Below the pieces are notes generated by a model. That model worked only from the letters and a program-made list of their open reading frames with translations, did not search any database and was not told the DNA's origin. The position numbers and the translations under genes are program-made. Shown here piece by piece: positions 5,589 to 7,047 of a stretch of 7,047 bases of DNA (position 1 is the first letter of the stretch; every line of letters begins with the position of its first letter). Origin of the DNA: Pseudolabrys sp. Its GTDB lineage: Bacteria > Pseudomonadota > Alphaproteobacteria > Rhizobiales > Xanthobacteraceae. The DNA lies in NCBI GenBank assembly GCA_026125925.1, contig JAHCKF010000184.1:1-7047 (forward strand), in the 5' to 3' direction.

Positions 5589-6083
5589 ATGCCGAAGAAG
5601 CGCCGCAGTAACGAGGCCGGTCACAAGCGCAAATACCTCGTCATCATCGACGATTCCGAAGAGTGCGACCGCGCCGTTTTTTGGGCGGCAACCCGCGCCG
5701 CCCGCACCAAGTCGCACATCGTCATGTTGCGCGTCATCGACACCAGCGAGCGCAGCCAGCAATGGCTCGGCGTCGCCGACATCATGAAGGCCGAAGCGAT
5801 GGAAGCGGCCAACGCCGCGCTCGACAAATACGCCGCGCGCGCCAAGAAGATCACGCATGCCGCGCCGGACCGCGTCATCCGCGAAGGCGCCATCGCCGAC
5901 GAGATCCTCAAGCTGATCGAGGAGGACGACGACATCGGCATCCTGGTGCTCGCCGCCGCCACCGGCAAGGAGGGCCCCGGCCCGCTGATCTCCAATCTAC
6001 CGAAGACCGCCGGCAGCTTCCCCATTCCCGTCGCCATCGTGCCCGGCTCGCTGAATGACGATGAACTGGAGGCGATGGCGTAA
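5589..6083 (+). CDS. UspA-family universal stress protein
   Basis: A 164-residue cytoplasmic protein with the alpha/beta Usp fold. A basic N-terminal extension (MPKKRRSNEAGHKRK) leads into YLVIIDDSEECDRAVFWA (16-33), the first strand and conserved Asp (Asp21/Asp22) of ATP-binding Usp proteins. HIVMLRVID (43-51) is the second strand. DIGILVLAAATGKEGPGP (115-132) carries the glycine-rich nucleotide loop, and PIPVAIVPG (145-153) is the last strand. The loop has G126-xx-G129 and then G142-S143; the spacing to the final G-S is 12 residues instead of the classic 9, so ATP binding is plausible but not certain. Usp proteins support survival under starvation or other stress. AAGGAG lies 5 bases before the ATG at 5589. 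The next gene starts 17 bases after its stop, suggesting a shared transcript. Confidence 0.9.
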   Translation: MPKKRRSNEAGHKRKYLVIIDDSEECDRAVFWAATRAARTKSHIVMLRVIDTSERSQQWLGVADIMKAEAMEAANAALDKYAARAKKITHAAPDRVIREGAIADEILKLIEEDDDIGILVLAAATGKEGPGPLISNLPKTAGSFPIPVAIVPGSLNDDELEAMA

Positions 6084-6100
6084 GCCATCGATCGCGACCC

Positions 6101-6784
6101 TTGTCGCGCGCCGTCCGCCTGCTCGATCTCGTGCAACTGCTGCGCCGCCGCCGCCATCCGGTGCGGGGGCAGGAACTGGCGCGTGAACTCGATATCAGCC
6201 TGCGCACGCTCTATCGCGACGTCGCCAGTTTGCAGGCGCAGGGCGCGCCGATCGACGGCGAACCCGGCCTCGGCTATGTGCTGCGGCCCGGCTTTACGCT
6301 GCCGCCACTGATGTTCAGCGAGGATGAAGTCGAGGCCTTGATGCTCGGCTCGCATTGGGTCGCCGAAAACGGCGATCCGCGCCTGGCGCAGGCGGCGATG
6401 GATGTCATGGCCAAGGTCGCCGCGGTGTCGCCGCCCGATCGGCGCGCGCAGTTCGACAATCCGAGCCTGCTGATCGTCACGCGCAGCAAGGAGCAGTTGA
6501 ACATGATGGCGCCGATTCGCGACGCCATCCGCCGCGAGCGCAAGCTGGCGATCGACTATCGCGATGCCGGCAGCGCGGTGACGCAGCGCACGATCTGGCC
6601 GTTCGCGGTCGGCTTCTTCGAGGAGGCACGCATCGTCGTCGCCTGGTGCGAACTGCGGCAGGACTACCGCCACTTTCGCATCGACCGCATTACCGGTCTC
6701 GCGGAGATCGACGCGCGCTATCCCAAGCGCCGCGCCGTGATGTTGAAGGACTGGCAGAAGCAGATGGGGATTGGGCCACGCTGA
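6101..6784 (+). CDS. YafY-family HTH and WYL-domain transcriptional regulator
   Basis: A 227-residue DNA-binding regulator. Residues 1-62 form a winged helix-turn-helix (SRAVRLLDLVQLLRR, then ELDISLRTLYRDVASLQAQG). Residues 136-215 form a WYL ligand-sensing domain with IDYRDAGS, RTIWPFAVGFFEEARIVVAW and RHFRIDRITGL; the conserved arginines (190, 193 and 196) are present and the name-giving W-Y-L is replaced by A-W-C (181-183). The start is a TTG at 6101; no in-frame ATG or GTG lies nearby, and the sequence from this TTG (SRAVRLLDL) matches the usual N-terminus of the family, so TTG is accepted although no good Shine-Dalgarno precedes it. Translation may be coupled to the usp gene ending 17 bases earlier. 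It is followed by a VOC-fold gene, a common pairing in which the regulator controls the neighbour; that role is inferred. Confidence 0.88.
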   Translation: MSRAVRLLDLVQLLRRRRHPVRGQELARELDISLRTLYRDVASLQAQGAPIDGEPGLGYVLRPGFTLPPLMFSEDEVEALMLGSHWVAENGDPRLAQAAMDVMAKVAAVSPPDRRAQFDNPSLLIVTRSKEQLNMMAPIRDAIRRERKLAIDYRDAGSAVTQRTIWPFAVGFFEEARIVVAWCELRQDYRHFRIDRITGLAEIDARYPKRRAVMLKDWQKQMGIGPR

Positions 6785-6789
6785 GGCTC

Positions 6790-6805
6790 CTGACAAAAAC
6801 TGACA
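6790..6805 (+). promoter_or_regulatory. TGACA direct repeats, candidate regulator site
   Basis: CTGACA occurs at 6790-6795 and again at 6800-6805, ten bases apart (one helical turn), in the 64-base gap between the regulator and the VOC gene. The spacing suits two protein subunits on one DNA face and the adjacent YafY-type regulator is the natural candidate. The first copy also resembles a -35 element, but no good -10 follows at normal spacing. Confidence 0.4.
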
Positions 6806-6821
6806 GCGGCTGGGCTTAAAC

Positions 6822-6841
6822 CCTCCTCATCACCGAGGAGG
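6822..6841 (+). promoter_or_regulatory. Hairpin masking the ribosome-binding site of the VOC gene
   Basis: CCTCCTC (6822-6828) is the exact complement of GAGGAGG (6835-6841), with a 6-base loop between. The right arm is the strong Shine-Dalgarno sequence of the VOC gene, 7 bases before its ATG at 6849. In the mRNA the stem would hide the ribosome-binding site completely, which suggests translational control or a demand for coupling. Inferred from complementarity only. Confidence 0.55.
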
Positions 6842-6848
6842 AATAACC

Positions 6849-7047
6849 ATGCTGCCTTTCGGACTCGTCGTGCTCTACGTCAATGACATCGCCGCCAGCA
6901 CGCATTTCTATCGCGGACTGCTCGGCACCGAGCCGGTCGAATCGTCGCCCAATTTCACCATGTTCCCGATGCCGCCGGTCATGCTCGGCCTGTGGAAGCG
7001 GGACGAGGTCAAGCCGGCGCCCGCCGGCGCGCCGGGCGCCCTTGAAC
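6849..7047 (+). CDS. VOC/glyoxalase-fold protein, N-terminal part (runs off window)
   Basis: The first 66 residues begin MLPFGLVVLYVNDIAASTHF, then YRGLLGTEPVE, FTMFPMPPVMLGLW and a Pro/Ala/Gly-rich stretch. This is the first beta-alpha-beta-beta unit of the vicinal oxygen chelate fold: the VLYVNDI strand, an alpha-helix with the FYRGLLG segment, and the MLGLW strand. Family members include glyoxalase I, extradiol dioxygenases and bleomycin/fosfomycin-type resistance proteins, and many are uncharacterised. The metal-binding residues and second half lie outside the window, so neither reaction nor substrate can be named. The ATG at 6849 follows a GAGGAGGA ribosome-binding site that pairs with an upstream CCTCCTC. 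It directly follows the YafY-type regulator gene with a 64-base gap that contains TGACA direct repeats. Confidence 0.85.
   Translation, partial: MLPFGLVVLYVNDIAASTHFYRGLLGTEPVESSPNFTMFPMPPVMLGLWKRDEVKPAPAGAPGALE

Noticed and set aside
5621..6796. Minus-strand open frame (391 codons) opposite usp and the regulator
   Set aside because: It spans two well-supported plus-strand genes and has low-complexity shadow composition with no ribosome-binding site or family match.

Overview
This window is GC-rich chromosomal DNA, roughly two thirds G+C by eye. It most resembles an alphaproteobacterium of the order Hyphomicrobiales (Rhizobiales), in the Bradyrhizobium / Rhodopseudomonas / Xanthobacteraceae neighbourhood. 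That placement rests on protein style (TrpRS, the PfkB-family sugar/nucleoside kinase, the single-pass protein with a coiled coil), codon bias towards G/C third positions, and a GGAAC-type general-stress promoter candidate. It is an inference; no 16S or other taxonomic marker is present.

The layout splits at about 4223-4387. Everything to the left reads on the minus strand. From right to left these are a 38-residue single-pass membrane protein (4222-4106), a PfkB-family kinase probably annotated as adenosine kinase (3995-2994), a 339-residue membrane-anchored coiled-coil protein (2896-1877), an exported MBL-fold hydrolase (1745-885), a 122-residue protein that looks like a degenerate GIY-YIG domain (698-330), and the first 60 codons of a Rieske-type aromatic-ring oxygenase (181 to the window edge). 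Everything to the right reads on the plus strand: trpS (4388-5425), a UspA-family stress protein (5589-6083), a YafY-type HTH-WYL regulator with a TTG start (6101-6784), and the first 66 codons of a VOC/glyoxalase-fold protein (6849 to the edge).

Most of the window is ordinary housekeeping and accessory chromosome. I see no insertion sequence, phage gene, CRISPR array, tRNA or rRNA. No intergenic gap exceeds about 190 bases. The usp, regulator and VOC genes are tightly spaced and plausibly form a small stress or sensing unit. The VOC gene has two TGACA direct repeats one helical turn apart upstream and a perfect hairpin that buries its Shine-Dalgarno sequence.

The observations most worth following up are in small or non-coding places: the unlisted 38-residue membrane protein, the inactive-looking GIY-YIG-like protein with a stress-type promoter and an FNR/FixK-like box, the iterated GGTTACC palindrome before the coiled-coil gene, and the SD-masking hairpin before the VOC gene. 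I found no convincing new multi-gene system.
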